A stretch of 64,000 nucleotides of DNA from CAVOXO01 sp963700425 (lineage in GTDB: Bacteria; Actinomycetota; Acidimicrobiia; Acidimicrobiales; Microtrichaceae). The position numbers and the translations under genes are program-made. The first letter of the stretch is position 1. The number at the start of each line of letters is the position of its first letter. The DNA is taken from assembly GCA_963700425.1 (NCBI GenBank), contig CAVOXO010000001.1, positions 558,001 through 622,000 of the forward strand, given 5' to 3'. Under the pieces are notes generated by a model that ran no database searches, was not told the origin of the DNA, and worked only from the letters and a program-made list of their open reading frames with translations. This document shows positions 45,319 to 61,162 of this stretch, one piece after another.

Positions 45319-47364
45319 TCATTCCGGCAGCTGTCGGCTGTGGGCTCCTTCGGGGCCCGGGGCCGATCGGACATCGGCGCCGAGGTCGGCCCGTGCGGCG
45401 CCGTCCTGAGCGAGGGTGTCGGTTGCGACGAGGTACACGCCGCCCCAGCTCGCCGACGCATCTTCGTTGGACATCGCGACGCTCAGGGCGAGGAACCGGC
45501 CTCGGAAGCCGTCCCTCTCGACGCCCACGGTCGTCACGAACGTGTCGGAGGGGGCTTCGGTGTCGACGACCGGCCCCGAGGTGTCCGTATCGACCACCGA
45601 GATGATGGGTTGGACCGCCGGCCCCTGGCCGAGGTAGATGCCCGTCGTGCCGTCGGGTTCGGTCCCCTTGAAGGCGACCTTGTAGGCGGCTCCGGTACCG
45701 GACACCGCGGCGAACGCCGAGGCTCGCCACCGGGGCGGCTCCTCCGGTTCCTCCTCGGATCCACCGACGCCCGGCGGCCTTCCCGAGAACACCCAGTACT
45801 GGAACGACCGGAATTTGGCATCGGGGTCGGCGGCATCAGCCACGGCCACCGCCCTGGTGGAATCGGTCACCGTGTCGTGGATGAAGATTCCCTGGTTGAC
45901 CGGAACCTCCGTCACGAACCCGTCGGGGTAGGTCTCGTTGCAGTAGGCCAGGATGTCCTTGTTGCCATCCTCGGGGCAGTCGAGGGTGATCTCCCTCGTC
46001 TCGCCCCACGCTCCCCAGAGGGTCACGTAGCGACCGTCGAAGGAGAGCCCTTCACCGATCGAGGTGAAGACGTCGGACTCGGCCATCCCCGGGACCCGGT
46101 CGCCGATTTCGACGAGCGGATCCAGTTCCGGATTCGTCGCCATCGCCGCGAGGTACACGCCGCCGAGCGTCGGTGCCGCTTCGTTGTCCAGGCCGGTGAA
46201 CACCACCTTGCCTCCCGCCGCGCTGGGCGGGGCGGTCGAGCCGAACTCGACGACTCCCGGTTCACCGTCGACGTCCGGCTGGTTCGGGATGAGGGTGTCG
46301 GAGTTGGCGATCACCTGGATCGGGCCGGCCGCCACAGATGCGTCCTTGAAGAACACGCCGGTCTTGCCCTCGTCGGTGGTGTAGTTCCCCTTGAAGGCGA
46401 CGCGGGTACCGTCGACCGCGGGTGAGCCGGGGAACTGGTCGAACCGGGTCCCGGGCGCCGCTCCGGGCACGGCGTAGTACTCGAATCCAGGCACGCCGCC
46501 GAGCAGGGTCACCGACGAGGTGAGCGCTCCGTTGGCCGTCGAGTAGACGCCTGCGGTTCCGACTCTGGTCGCCTCACCTCCGTCGGGTGTGAACTCCCAC
46601 ACCGAGGTGGACTGCCCACGGGTTGCGATGGTGGGACCCACCGCATCCATCCGGGGAAACGCCGGGAACTCCGTGAACTCAGCGGAGAGATTGTTCGGGG
46701 CCGGCACCACGCTGCTGATCCCGCCCTTGGCGTCAGCGATGGTCCTGATGGCGCTCGACGCGTCGCGGGGATTCCTGGAGTAGATCCCGCGGGCGCCCTG
46801 TCCCTGGGTGCGGGCGCGGAATGCCACTGTCCCCGATGCGTTCACCGACGGCTGGTTGTAGCTGTTGAAGTTCTTGTCGGACCCCGGGGCGAGATCGCCG
46901 TTGTTGACGACGGTCCGCCACGTCGGCTCCGGAGTCGGTGGCACCGGAAGGACGGTCGTCTCGCGACAACCGATGATCGTGTTGTCGCCGGGGCCGACGT
47001 TGAGTGCGACAGTGCATGCCGTCACCGGTCCGGGGGCCACGGTGAAGGTCTCGTCGAAACCGAAGTCGGCTCCGCGGCCGAAGACCGCATCGACGTCGGG
47101 GCGTGGCTTGTTCGCGTCAAAAGCCCCCGACACCCATTGGCCGTTGATCCAGAAGACGACCTTGATGGGATCGAGGGTGTCCCAGTCGGATACCCAGCCG
47201 ACCATCCTCACCGTTCCCTCGCCGCCGGTCACCGAGTCGAGATAGCCCGACGGGCTCGACGATGAACCCGGCGGAGGTGCCGGCAGGCAGGCTGCCACCA
47301 GCCCGACGGCGGAGAGCAACACCATGATCAGCGCCGCTCTGGTGGTTCGAGCCTTGGTCACCAT
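45319..47364 (-). CDS. Large secreted lipoprotein with a propeller-like repeat domain
   Basis: 681 residues. The signal has a basic start (MVTKARTTR), a hydrophobic core and lipobox GLVAAC. The first mature domain (GWVSDWDTLDPIKVVFWING, RPDVD, then CTVALNVGPGDNTIIGC) is a pattern common in secreted actinobacterial proteins. The rest has about six repeats of a strand pair ending in G-[IV]-Y/F: RGIYSR, TGVFFKD, GGVYLA, QGIFIHD, TGIYLG and GGVYLV, each after a [VT]-[AV]-F-[KRT]-[AG] strand. That suggests a six- or seven-bladed propeller. A strong AGGAGGT precedes the ATG. Function unknown; probably surface binding. Confidence 0.8.
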   Translation of the reverse strand: MVTKARTTRAALIMVLLSAVGLVAACLPAPPPGSSSSPSGYLDSVTGGEGTVRMVGWVSDWDTLDPIKVVFWINGQWVSGAFDANKPRPDVDAVFGRGADFGFDETFTVAPGPVTACTVALNVGPGDNTIIGCRETTVLPVPPTPEPTWRTVVNNGDLAPGSDKNFNSYNQPSVNASGTVAFRARTQGQGARGIYSRNPRDASSAIRTIADAKGGISSVVPAPNNLSAEFTEFPAFPRMDAVGPTIATRGQSTSVWEFTPDGGEATRVGTAGVYSTANGALTSSVTLLGGVPGFEYYAVPGAAPGTRFDQFPGSPAVDGTRVAFKGNYTTDEGKTGVFFKDASVAAGPIQVIANSDTLIPNQPDVDGEPGVVEFGSTAPPSAAGGKVVFTGLDNEAAPTLGGVYLAAMATNPELDPLVEIGDRVPGMAESDVFTSIGEGLSFDGRYVTLWGAWGETREITLDCPEDGNKDILAYCNETYPDGFVTEVPVNQGIFIHDTVTDSTRAVAVADAADPDAKFRSFQYWVFSGRPPGVGGSEEEPEEPPRWRASAFAAVSGTGAAYKVAFKGTEPDGTTGIYLGQGPAVQPIISVVDTDTSGPVVDTEAPSDTFVTTVGVERDGFRGRFLALSVAMSNEDASASWGGVYLVATDTLAQDGAARADLGADVRSAPGPEGAHSRQLPE

Positions 47365-47605
47365 GGCTGTACCTCCTGGGTTCGCTGTCTGCCCTGACCG
47401 TACGCCCGTTCGCGGTGTTTGCAACTGTTCGCATGTCACATCTTCAAGGCAGCAACCTGTCCCCCGGCCCGCTTCGGATCGACCGGGTCGCCGGAACGGA
47501 AGAGGATCCTGCGCTATCTTCTCGACGAACGACCGTCGATCCGAGGCGGCCGTCCCGCCGCCGCAATGGTGTCGGGTCACGCATTCCGCCCAACAGGGGA
47601 GCACG

Positions 47606-48052
47606 ATGAGCGAGTTCGATGACATGGGTCCGATCGACTGGATACTCGTCGAGTTCGACCAGCCCCTGACGGGTCAGCTGGCCCCACCGCTGCTCGACCT
47701 CGTGGACCGGGGACTCATCAGGGTTCTCGACCTCCTCTTCATCCAGAAGGACGCGGAGGGCAACGTCGCGGGAATCGAGATCTCCGACCTGCCCGGCGAC
47801 GAGGCCGCTCATGTCGCGGTGTTCGAGGGGGCGTCGAGCGGGCTGTTCGGCGACGATGACATCTCGATGGCCGGCGAAGCCCTCGAGAACGACACCCGGG
47901 CGTTGATGTTGATGTACGAGAACAGGTGGGCGGCGCCGTTCGCCGTCGCCTTGCGACAGGCCGGCGGGCTGCTGGTCGACAGCGGCCGGATTCCGGTCCA
48001 GGCGATCATCGCCGCTCTGGACGAACTCGACGCCGCCGACGCGGCATCCTGA
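47606..48052 (+). CDS. DUF6325 family protein
   Basis: 148-residue acidic protein of the DUF6325 type. MGPIDWILVEFDQPLTGQLA near the start and LLFIQKDAEGNVAGIEISDL are characteristic. It alternates predicted helices and strands with no membrane segment. These genes often sit directly before a small SHOCT-domain gene, as here (41 bases apart), and are thought to act in membrane or stress homeostasis, but the role is not established. AGGGGAG precedes the ATG. Confidence 0.82.
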   Translation: MSEFDDMGPIDWILVEFDQPLTGQLAPPLLDLVDRGLIRVLDLLFIQKDAEGNVAGIEISDLPGDEAAHVAVFEGASSGLFGDDDISMAGEALENDTRALMLMYENRWAAPFAVALRQAGGLLVDSGRIPVQAIIAALDELDAADAAS

Positions 48053-48092
48053 AACCCGAAACCTCGAACCCAGACGACAGAAGGAGAATCCC

Positions 48093-48431
48093 ATGTTGGG
48101 AGGACGTAGAGGAAGGCCGGTGCTTCGCGGCGTGGCCCGCACCGCAGTGGTCGCGGGCACCGCGTCCGCGGTCGCCGGCGGCGTGCACCACCGTCAGGAC
48201 AAGCGATGGGCCGCTCAGGATCAGCAGGCCTACGACCAGCAACAGGCCGCGTACGACGCCGGGCAGGCTGCTGCCGTGGCGCCGCCGGCTCCGCCGCCGG
48301 TGGCTCCCGCGCCGGCCGCACCCGCAGCGAATCAGTTGGATCAACTCGAGCGGCTGGCCAAGCTGAAAGAACAGGGCGTTCTGACCGACGCCGAGTTCGC
48401 CGCGGAGAAGGCGAAGATCCTCGCCGGCTGA
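48093..48431 (+). CDS. Small SHOCT-domain protein
   Basis: 112 residues. A basic Gly/Arg-rich N-terminus and a short hydrophobic stretch are followed by a Gln- and Ala-Pro-rich linker. The C-terminal SHOCT motif is LDQLERLAKLKEQGVLTDAE then FAAEKAKIL, an oligomerisation helix pair. AGAAGGAGA precedes the ATG. It pairs with the DUF6325 gene upstream. The linker (PPAPPPVAPAPAAPAA) is low complexity. No enzymatic role is expected. Confidence 0.87.
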   Translation: MLGGRRGRPVLRGVARTAVVAGTASAVAGGVHHRQDKRWAAQDQQAYDQQQAAYDAGQAAAVAPPAPPPVAPAPAAPAANQLDQLERLAKLKEQGVLTDAEFAAEKAKILAG

Positions 48432-48495
48432 CCCCGCGCTCGACGCCTACGCGGCGCTGGCGGCGGACTACGACTGGCTCTACGACGATGCGGAG

Positions 48496-49191
48496 ATGAG
48501 GCTCGGCACGTCGACCCCGGGCGTACGGGCCGCCCTCGCCGCCCTCCCGGCGGGCTCCCGGATCCTCGATGCGGCCTGTGGTGTGGGCATCGACGTGGTC
48601 GCCCTCGCACGGCGTGGGTTCGACGTCTACGGCTCCGACGCGAGCCCAGCCATGGTGTGTCTGTGTCGGGAACGGCTCACGCGGGCCGGGGTCGACATCC
48701 CCGTCATCCGCAGCGAGTGGGCGGGGCTGACCGACCATCTCGAGGGATCGAGCGTCGACGCGATCCTGTGTTCGGGAAATTCGCTGGCCCACGCACCCGG
48801 TGAGGCGCCGATGGCCGCGGCGTTGGAGGCCTTCGCCGCTCTGTTGGTTCCGGGCGGCCTGTTGATCGTGGACAGTCACCATTGGGAGGTGGTGTTCGCA
48901 GCAGGCGAGCGGACGATCGAGGACCCGGTCGTGGTCGAACGCGACGGGGTCCGGTGCCGACGGAGGTACCGCTGGCGATTTCCCCACGGAGTGGCAGGCC
49001 CGTACCTCCTCGACATCGATCTCGAGTTCACCGAGGGCGGTGTCACGACGGCGCGGACCCACTCCGTTGAGTCCCATCCCTTCACGACCGCCGAGTTGTG
49101 GGCCCGCGTGCGCACCGCCGGCTTCGCGATCGTGGGGCTCGACGCGGATCTCGACCACGACCGCTACACCGCGGTGGCGACGCTCCGCTGA
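48496..49191 (+). CDS. Class I SAM-dependent methyltransferase, start codon uncertain
   Basis: Methyltransferase of at least 231 residues. The SAM-binding motif I is ILDAACGVGIDVVALARRG, followed by GSDAS at the end of strand 2 and the DAILCSGNSLAH motif. Coding similarity extends upstream of ATG 48496 to about 48427 (DPALDAYAALAADYDWLYDD, the usual N-terminal helix). That stretch has no ATG, GTG or TTG before a stop, so the true start may be a rare codon or hidden by an indel near the SHOCT stop. The residues after motif I recall glycine- or sarcosine-methyltransferase relatives, but the substrate is unassigned. Confidence 0.82.
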   Translation: MRLGTSTPGVRAALAALPAGSRILDAACGVGIDVVALARRGFDVYGSDASPAMVCLCRERLTRAGVDIPVIRSEWAGLTDHLEGSSVDAILCSGNSLAHAPGEAPMAAALEAFAALLVPGGLLIVDSHHWEVVFAAGERTIEDPVVVERDGVRCRRRYRWRFPHGVAGPYLLDIDLEFTEGGVTTARTHSVESHPFTTAELWARVRTAGFAIVGLDADLDHDRYTAVATLR

Positions 49192-49196
49192 GCGGG

Positions 49197-55955
<6,759 letters not shown>

Positions 55956-55959
<4 letters not shown>

Positions 55960-56603
55960 CTCTGGACTTCCCAGGTGAAGGTCAGGTCACTCACTCCCTC
56001 GTTCTGCTGATCCGAGGGAGTGGTGGGGTCGAGTCGAACGCTGATCCTGTAGGTCTTGGACTGGGGGGTGCCCCCGGGGTCCCATACCCCCGCACCCGAC
56101 GCGTAGTCGGTGACGGTCGAGTCGAAGGCGGACAGCGCCGTGGCCGGGACGATGGTGTTCTCGCGCGAGAATCCGGTGCAGTTGTTGAACGTGCCGCCGC
56201 CGCCCTCCTCGATGGTGACGTCGAGGTGGTCACCGAAGGTGCCGCTGTCGGTGTAGCCACCGGAGTAGACCTTCACGCCGCCGGGATCGGCCACCGAACC
56301 CTGGTAGGTGACGATGATGCAGTTGGTGGCCGTGTCGCCGGGCTTCATGTCCGCCACCGTGAACAGCGCGGAGCCGGTGTCGTTGTCGACCAGCTCGACC
56401 GATCCACCCGAGAACGAGCTGCCGGTGTTGTCGGTCGAGGCCGTGAACGCGGCCGACGACCGGGTGACCAACATCACTGACACCGCGGCGAGAGACCCCA
56501 GCAGCGCGACTCCTCGGATGATGGCGCCGACACCGGTTCGGCCCGGAGTGTCAGGTGCGACGTCGCTCTCGCGGCTGTCCGGCATGGCGTTGGGGTGTGA
56601 CAT
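55956..56603 (-). CDS. TasA/camelysin-like secreted protein (SipW-dependent type)
   Basis: 215 residues. After a polar N-terminus, a hydrophobic segment (about 31-46, GVALLGSLAAVSVMLV) leads to TRSSAAFTASTDN, the layout of SipW-processed TasA/CalY signal peptides. The mature part begins SGGSVELVDND, then FTVADMKPGDT and CIIVTYQGS. This matches the TasA/camelysin opening, where a short strand is followed by L-K-P-G-D. TasA proteins form biofilm fibres. Two Cys (TNCIIV and NNCTGF) may pair. ATG 56603 follows GGAG. Its stop overlaps the ATG of the signal-peptidase fusion, so protease and substrate are co-translated. Confidence 0.82.
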
Positions 56604-56805
56604 GGCTGCTCTCCAGGTGCCCAGCGGGGGTGAGGACCCGACGATCGACGGCCCTGCCTCCTCCCGATCGGCCCGAACGGGGGCCCTCTTGACCGTTGTG
56701 GGCCGTTCGACCCAGCGGCAGATCGACGGGCATCGCGTGCCATACACCAGGTCGGTCGGCGCCGGTCGCCGTGGTCGGCCCTCGCCGAGGAAGGCCTGGC
56801 TCGGT

Positions 56806-57885
56806 TCAGGAGACGGCTGCGAGCGGGAACCCACGACCGATGGCGCCTTGGGCGGCGAGGACCTCGTGGATCCGGTCGTCGAGGCGAATCCACTCCTCGT
56901 CGAGCCAGGCCACCTGCTCGGCGGGATCGTCGGGTATCCCGTCCCGCGCGATCCGCCGCACCGACACCGAGATCGACTGACCGACCGGTGCCCGACGGCT
57001 CAGGGCACCGATGCCGGGCACCGCCTCGAAACCGACATGGCCGATGACGACCACGTCGGCGTTCGGAGCTCCCGCCAGCAGCGACAGGACTCCCCCTGGG
57101 CGGGGAGGCAGCACGTGACGGAGACCGGCGAGACGTGCGGCACGCACCGGGTCACGTTCCGAGAGCCGCGCGAGGGACCGCTCGAGGGCCGTGGGATCGA
57201 ACAGCCGGCCCTCGGGAAAGATCACCGCCACTGACCGGGAATCGAGTCCTGCCGCGAGATCATGAACGGCGCGACGCGCCGTGGCGTCGCCGTCCCGTCT
57301 GATGAAGACGGATCCGAGACGTCCGTAGAGGAGATCGAATCCCGGGTCCGACAGCATCTCGGCCATGATGACACCGCGCACATCGATGCCGGTGCCTTCC
57401 CCGTAGAGGAGCCCCGGGACCGACGCGTCGGCGAGACTGACGTGGCGGGACAACACGATCGCGGGAGCGGGGGTCAGACCGGCTTCCCCGTCGACCTCGA
57501 TCCGCAGGCCCAGGAGCTGGTCGGCTCGTGTCGCCAGAAGGTCGATCGACCAGCGTTGCAGGCGGGCATGGCGCCGTCGCGAGGTTGTCGATCCGAGCCG
57601 GGTGCCGAAGCCGGCCCAGACCCACAACACGGGAGCGAGAACGATCTCCACGCTGTCGTTGACGAGGTACTGGAGGACCATTCCGAAGACCCGCAGTCGC
57701 GGTAGGCGCCGACGTCCCACGGTGAGATCGGCGATGGCGAGACCGACAGCGATCACGGGCGCCAGGACCACGGCGATCACCGTGCCGAGAAGCATCGAGG
57801 GAATGCTCACCGAACGGCGTGTCCAGCGGACCACGGCGGAGTCCCCGACAGCGGTGACCGTGGTGGTCTCGTTGTCGTGATGCAC
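56806..57885 (-). CDS. Lysophospholipid-type acyltransferase (PlsC family) with N-terminal membrane helices
   Basis: 359-residue acyltransferase. SRHVSLADASVP is the catalytic H-x4-D motif, IFPEGRLFDP the FPEG substrate-binding motif, and VVVIGHVGFEAVPG a later fold block. Two hydrophobic segments near the N-terminus (about 25-47 and 60-80) anchor it. I chose GTG 57885 (VHHDNETTTV) because CGGAGC lies at the right distance; an in-frame start at 57981 would add a polar leader. It likely transfers an acyl chain to a glycerophospholipid. It ends 202 bases before the TasA-like gene; that gap holds no gene I can support. Confidence 0.85.
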   Translation of the reverse strand: MHHDNETTTVTAVGDSAVVRWTRRSVSIPSMLLGTVIAVVLAPVIAVGLAIADLTVGRRRLPRLRVFGMVLQYLVNDSVEIVLAPVLWVWAGFGTRLGSTTSRRRHARLQRWSIDLLATRADQLLGLRIEVDGEAGLTPAPAIVLSRHVSLADASVPGLLYGEGTGIDVRGVIMAEMLSDPGFDLLYGRLGSVFIRRDGDATARRAVHDLAAGLDSRSVAVIFPEGRLFDPTALERSLARLSERDPVRAARLAGLRHVLPPRPGGVLSLLAGAPNADVVVIGHVGFEAVPGIGALSRRAPVGQSISVSVRRIARDGIPDDPAEQVAWLDEEWIRLDDRIHEVLAAQGAIGRGFPLAAVS

Positions 57886-58036
57886 ATCTGCTCCGTCTCG
57901 CCGGTCGCGCGTCTCGCCGAACGGGCGGCCGTTCCGTGAGGGAACCCGGCGGCCGGGGACGTCATTCCCCGGCGGGGTCACGGACGGGGAGTAGGGCGGT
58001 CGGCCGAGCGGCCGACCGGTGAGGCAACATCATCGA

Positions 58037-59209
58037 TCAGTAGCTGCGGGGCAGCCCCAAGACGTTGTGAGCGATGAAGTTCGCGGTCATCTCCTGGCTG
58101 ACGGGCGCGATTCTCTGGAGGCGCGCCTCGCGCCAGTAGCGCTCCACGTGGTATTCGGTCGCATACCCCATGCCGCCGAGGGTCTGAACGGCGCGGTCGG
58201 CCGCCAGGTAGGCGGCCTCCGCCGCGAGGTATTTGGCCGTGTTGGCCTCCTCGGCACACGCAAGGTCGGCGTCGTGTCGCTGGGCCGCGATGAACATGAT
58301 CTCCTTCGCGGCCCGGAGCTGCATGTGCGCGATGGCCAGAGGATGGGCGATCGACTGGTTGGAACCGATGGGTCGACCGAACACCACGCGTTCGGTCGCA
58401 TACGCCACCGACCGGCGGAGAGCGGCTTCGCCGATTCCACACGACATCGCCGCCAGGAGGATGCGTTCTGCGTTCAGACCATGGAGCAGGTGTCGGAAAC
58501 CCCGGCCCCGCTCGCCGACCATGCGCCAACCCTCGACGGGAAGAGCGTCATAGGCCACCTCGCAGCTCGCCACCGCATTGCGACCGGTCTTGGGTATCGG
58601 CCGGATGTCGACGTGGGAGGGGTCGAGATCCGCGAGGAAGAGCGTGAGGCCGCCGACATGGTCATCGGGGTCGTCCTCGGTGCGGGTGAGCAGCAGCACG
58701 ACCTCGGATTCGAGGGCCTTCGTCGTCCACACCTTGCGGCCCGTGACGAGGAATCCACCCATGCCGTCGTCGATCGCTCTCGTCGTGATGTGGCCGGTGT
58801 CGGTGCCCGCGTCGGGTTCGGTGACACCGAATGCCACGTGGAGATCGCCGGCGGCGGCCCGGGGAAGGAACGTGTCCTTCAGCCGTTCGTTGCCGAACTT
58901 CACGACGGGGTTCAGTCCGAACATGGTGAGGTGCACCGCTGACGAGCCGTTCATCGCGGCGCCCGATGCCGCCACCCGGTTCAGGACGAGAGCAGCCTCG
59001 GTGATTCCCGCTCCACCGCCGCCGTACTCGGCAGGTATGGCGATGCCGACCCACCCTCCCGCGGCCATGGCGTCATAGAAGGCCCAGGGAAAGCGGTGCT
59101 CGGTGTCGCAGGCCGACCAGTAGGTGTCGTCGAAGTCGGCGCACAGGGCGTCGACGGCCTCGACGATCTCCGCATGGGCATCGCTGGCGTCGGTGGGCAC
59201 AGCCACCAT
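58037..59209 (-). CDS. Acyl-CoA dehydrogenase
   Basis: 390-residue flavoenzyme catalysing alpha,beta-dehydrogenation of an acyl-CoA. FGVTEPDAGTDTGHI is the FAD/substrate signature; KVWTTKALES and YATERVVFGRPIGSNQSI are family blocks; QTLGGMGYATEYHVERYWRE is the C-terminal motif. The position usually holding the catalytic Glu near the C-terminus is in the GYATEYHVERYWREAR segment. ATG 59209 is the start. It precedes the acyltransferase gene by about 150 bases. The acyl chain preference is unknown. Confidence 0.92.
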   Translation of the reverse strand: MVAVPTDASDAHAEIVEAVDALCADFDDTYWSACDTEHRFPWAFYDAMAAGGWVGIAIPAEYGGGGAGITEAALVLNRVAASGAAMNGSSAVHLTMFGLNPVVKFGNERLKDTFLPRAAAGDLHVAFGVTEPDAGTDTGHITTRAIDDGMGGFLVTGRKVWTTKALESEVVLLLTRTEDDPDDHVGGLTLFLADLDPSHVDIRPIPKTGRNAVASCEVAYDALPVEGWRMVGERGRGFRHLLHGLNAERILLAAMSCGIGEAALRRSVAYATERVVFGRPIGSNQSIAHPLAIAHMQLRAAKEIMFIAAQRHDADLACAEEANTAKYLAAEAAYLAADRAVQTLGGMGYATEYHVERYWREARLQRIAPVSQEMTANFIAHNVLGLPRSY

Positions 59210-59284
59210 CCCATCACGTCGCGAGCCCCACCGTTCCCCCGGACCACGTCTGCCGCCGAGGGAACGGTGGGCACCGGCGCGGGC

Positions 59285-60028
59285 TCAGGACGTCTCGACG
59301 ACACCTTCGAGGTGCCACACCCCGATGAACCCGTTGAAGGGTCCGCCCGAGATCTCGCTCGTCCAGTCGAGGGTGTACGCCCCGGTGTCGGCGTCGTAGG
59401 TCCCTTCGACGGGCGTGGTTCCCGCCGAGGTCGAGCCGTCGGGCTTGGGGGAACCCTGGTTGAACTGCTGGCCGTTCCACGACACCAACAGCGAGGAGAG
59501 ATCGCCCGTGAGCGCACCCGAGTCGTCGGCGGTGATGGTCGGCGCCGGCGTCGCGGTCGAACTCGTGGGATCGGTCTCCTCGGTCGACAGCGCGAATCCT
59601 GCGGCGAAGAAGGTCACGGGCTCGATGATGGCCGTGGCCGCCCCGTTGGTGCCGTCGAAGGGCGGGTCGGGTGCGGGCTGGTAGTCGCCGGTCATCAGAC
59701 CGCCATCGGTTCCGGGGCTCAACGACGACCACGTGGGGTCGCCACAGTCCGAATCGGCATTGACCACGAACGGGCCGTCTGCGGCTGTGCCACCGCTTTC
59801 GACCATCCGGAAGGCCGACCCTGTGGTCACTCCGGCCTCGGCGCACTCACCGGCCGTCACCGTGAACACACCCATCAGTTCGCCGCCGCCGGAGCCCGAG
59901 TCCGAACCGCTGTCCGCGGCGGTGGTGGTGGAGCTGGAATCGTCGTCGTCACTGCCGCAGGCCGCGCCGACGAGCAGCACGGCAGCGATCAGGACCAGCA
60001 CAGCGGTACTACGTGATCGTCTTCTCAT
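59285..60028 (-). CDS. Predicted secreted lipoprotein, unknown function
   Basis: 247 residues with a classic lipobox VGAAC after MRRRSRSTAVLVLIAAV, then an Asp/Ser/Thr-rich linker. The mature domain contains ELMGVFTVTAGECAE, LMTGDYQPAPDPPFDG and SWNGQQFNQGSP, ending GFIGVWHLEGVVE. The lipocalin-like alternation of strands suggests a beta-barrel or sandwich. I recognise no named family. It is ten bases after the stop of the duplicated membrane protein, in the same direction, so the two are likely made together. Confidence 0.78.
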   Translation of the reverse strand: MRRRSRSTAVLVLIAAVLLVGAACGSDDDDSSSTTTAADSGSDSGSGGGELMGVFTVTAGECAEAGVTTGSAFRMVESGGTAADGPFVVNADSDCGDPTWSSLSPGTDGGLMTGDYQPAPDPPFDGTNGAATAIIEPVTFFAAGFALSTEETDPTSSTATPAPTITADDSGALTGDLSSLLVSWNGQQFNQGSPKPDGSTSAGTTPVEGTYDADTGAYTLDWTSEISGGPFNGFIGVWHLEGVVETS

Positions 60029-60038
60029 GATGTGTCTC

Positions 60039-61064
60039 CTAGGGGTTTGTCGAATGTTCGAAATCCGCCGACGAATCGGTCGAGCCGGCGGCCAGGGCGC
60101 AGCCGATCAGCAGGGCCCCGGGGATCACGAAGAACCAGGGGAACAGCGGAAACGGCGGCAAGGCGGCGACGGCGAGGTAGTTGTCGAGGTTGTCGTTCAT
60201 GGCGCCGATCATCGGTGCCATGTCGTTGGACGTCGTCGGCCACGTGGAGTTGAACGTCGCCACGGCCGGCATCATCTCGACGAGGTCGGCCGCGGAGGTG
60301 CCGCCCGCGGCCTCGAGCGCCGGCAGCATCTGAGCTCGGATGGTCCCCTCGCCTGCGCCGATGACGAGGAAGTAGCCCTGAATGCGCTGGATCTTGGCCT
60401 CGGTCATCAACGACTCGAAGTCATCGATCATGTCGCCGCCCAATGGGGCGCGGGTGAACATCTGGAAGACCGCGGGAGCGAGAATCAGGCCCACACCCAT
60501 GATCCCGAGGGCGAGTCGCGGGCCTCGGCAGTTGCCCCCACCCCTGCAGGCGATCAGGCCCCATGTCGAGATGCCGACGATGAGCACGCCCGGAATCAGG
60601 AAGAACCAGGGGAACAGGGCGAAGGGTGGCAGAGCGTCGACCGCCGCGAAGTTGTCGAGATTGGCGTCCATCGTGGTGAGCATGTCCGACATGTCGGCAT
60701 AGATGTCCGGCCACTCGTCGACGAAGGTCGAATACGAGCCGTACTCGTCGGTGATGCCGTCGGCGGACAGTCCGAGGGTCGACTCGACGAGCGGGGTCAG
60801 AACCTGGTCGGCCTCGCCCACGGCTGCGTCGATGTCGTCCATGTCGGCCTGGAATCCTGCGATCGTCTCCGAGTTCATGTAGGGACGGAATCCGTCGAGC
60901 ATGTCGCCGCCGTCGGGTGCCCGGCTGAACATCTGGAAGAAGACAGGTGCCACGGCGAGCGCGGCACCGATCACCAGTGATGTCACGAGGAGCGCGCTGG
61001 TGGCGGCGCGCGGCCGGCGGCCGCCGCCCGAGGAGGCGGAGTCGGACTGCTCACTCTGCGACAT
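60039..61064 (-). CDS. Membrane protein with an internal tandem duplication, unknown function
   Basis: 341 residues made of two copies of one unit of about 130 residues. Copy 1 (about 36-166) has a membrane helix, PVFFQMFSRAPDGGDM, a soluble helical region, then NLDNFAAVDALPPFALFPWF and a second helix. Copy 2 (about 193-322) repeats it as PAVFQMFTRAPLGGDM and NLDNYLAVAALPPFPLFPWF. Each extracytoplasmic loop would be about 100 residues. A short basic Cys-containing linker (CRGGGNCRGPR) joins them. I know no family with this exact pattern. It is followed at ten bases by a lipoprotein gene. Confidence 0.8.
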   Translation of the reverse strand: MSQSEQSDSASSGGGRRPRAATSALLVTSLVIGAALAVAPVFFQMFSRAPDGGDMLDGFRPYMNSETIAGFQADMDDIDAAVGEADQVLTPLVESTLGLSADGITDEYGSYSTFVDEWPDIYADMSDMLTTMDANLDNFAAVDALPPFALFPWFFLIPGVLIVGISTWGLIACRGGGNCRGPRLALGIMGVGLILAPAVFQMFTRAPLGGDMIDDFESLMTEAKIQRIQGYFLVIGAGEGTIRAQMLPALEAAGGTSAADLVEMMPAVATFNSTWPTTSNDMAPMIGAMNDNLDNYLAVAALPPFPLFPWFFVIPGALLIGCALAAGSTDSSADFEHSTNP

Positions 61065-61162
61065 GACCGAGCCAACCTACCGGCTGGGGTCGGACGACAA
61101 CAGGGTCCAACGTCCCGGTGAGGCAGTGGGGTGTTGCGCCGCCGACCCTGCCGTATCGGCGC

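Noticed and set aside
56604..56805. A riboswitch upstream of the TasA-like gene
   Set aside because: The 202-base leader has several GC-rich short dyads but none of the conserved cores of riboswitch classes I know.
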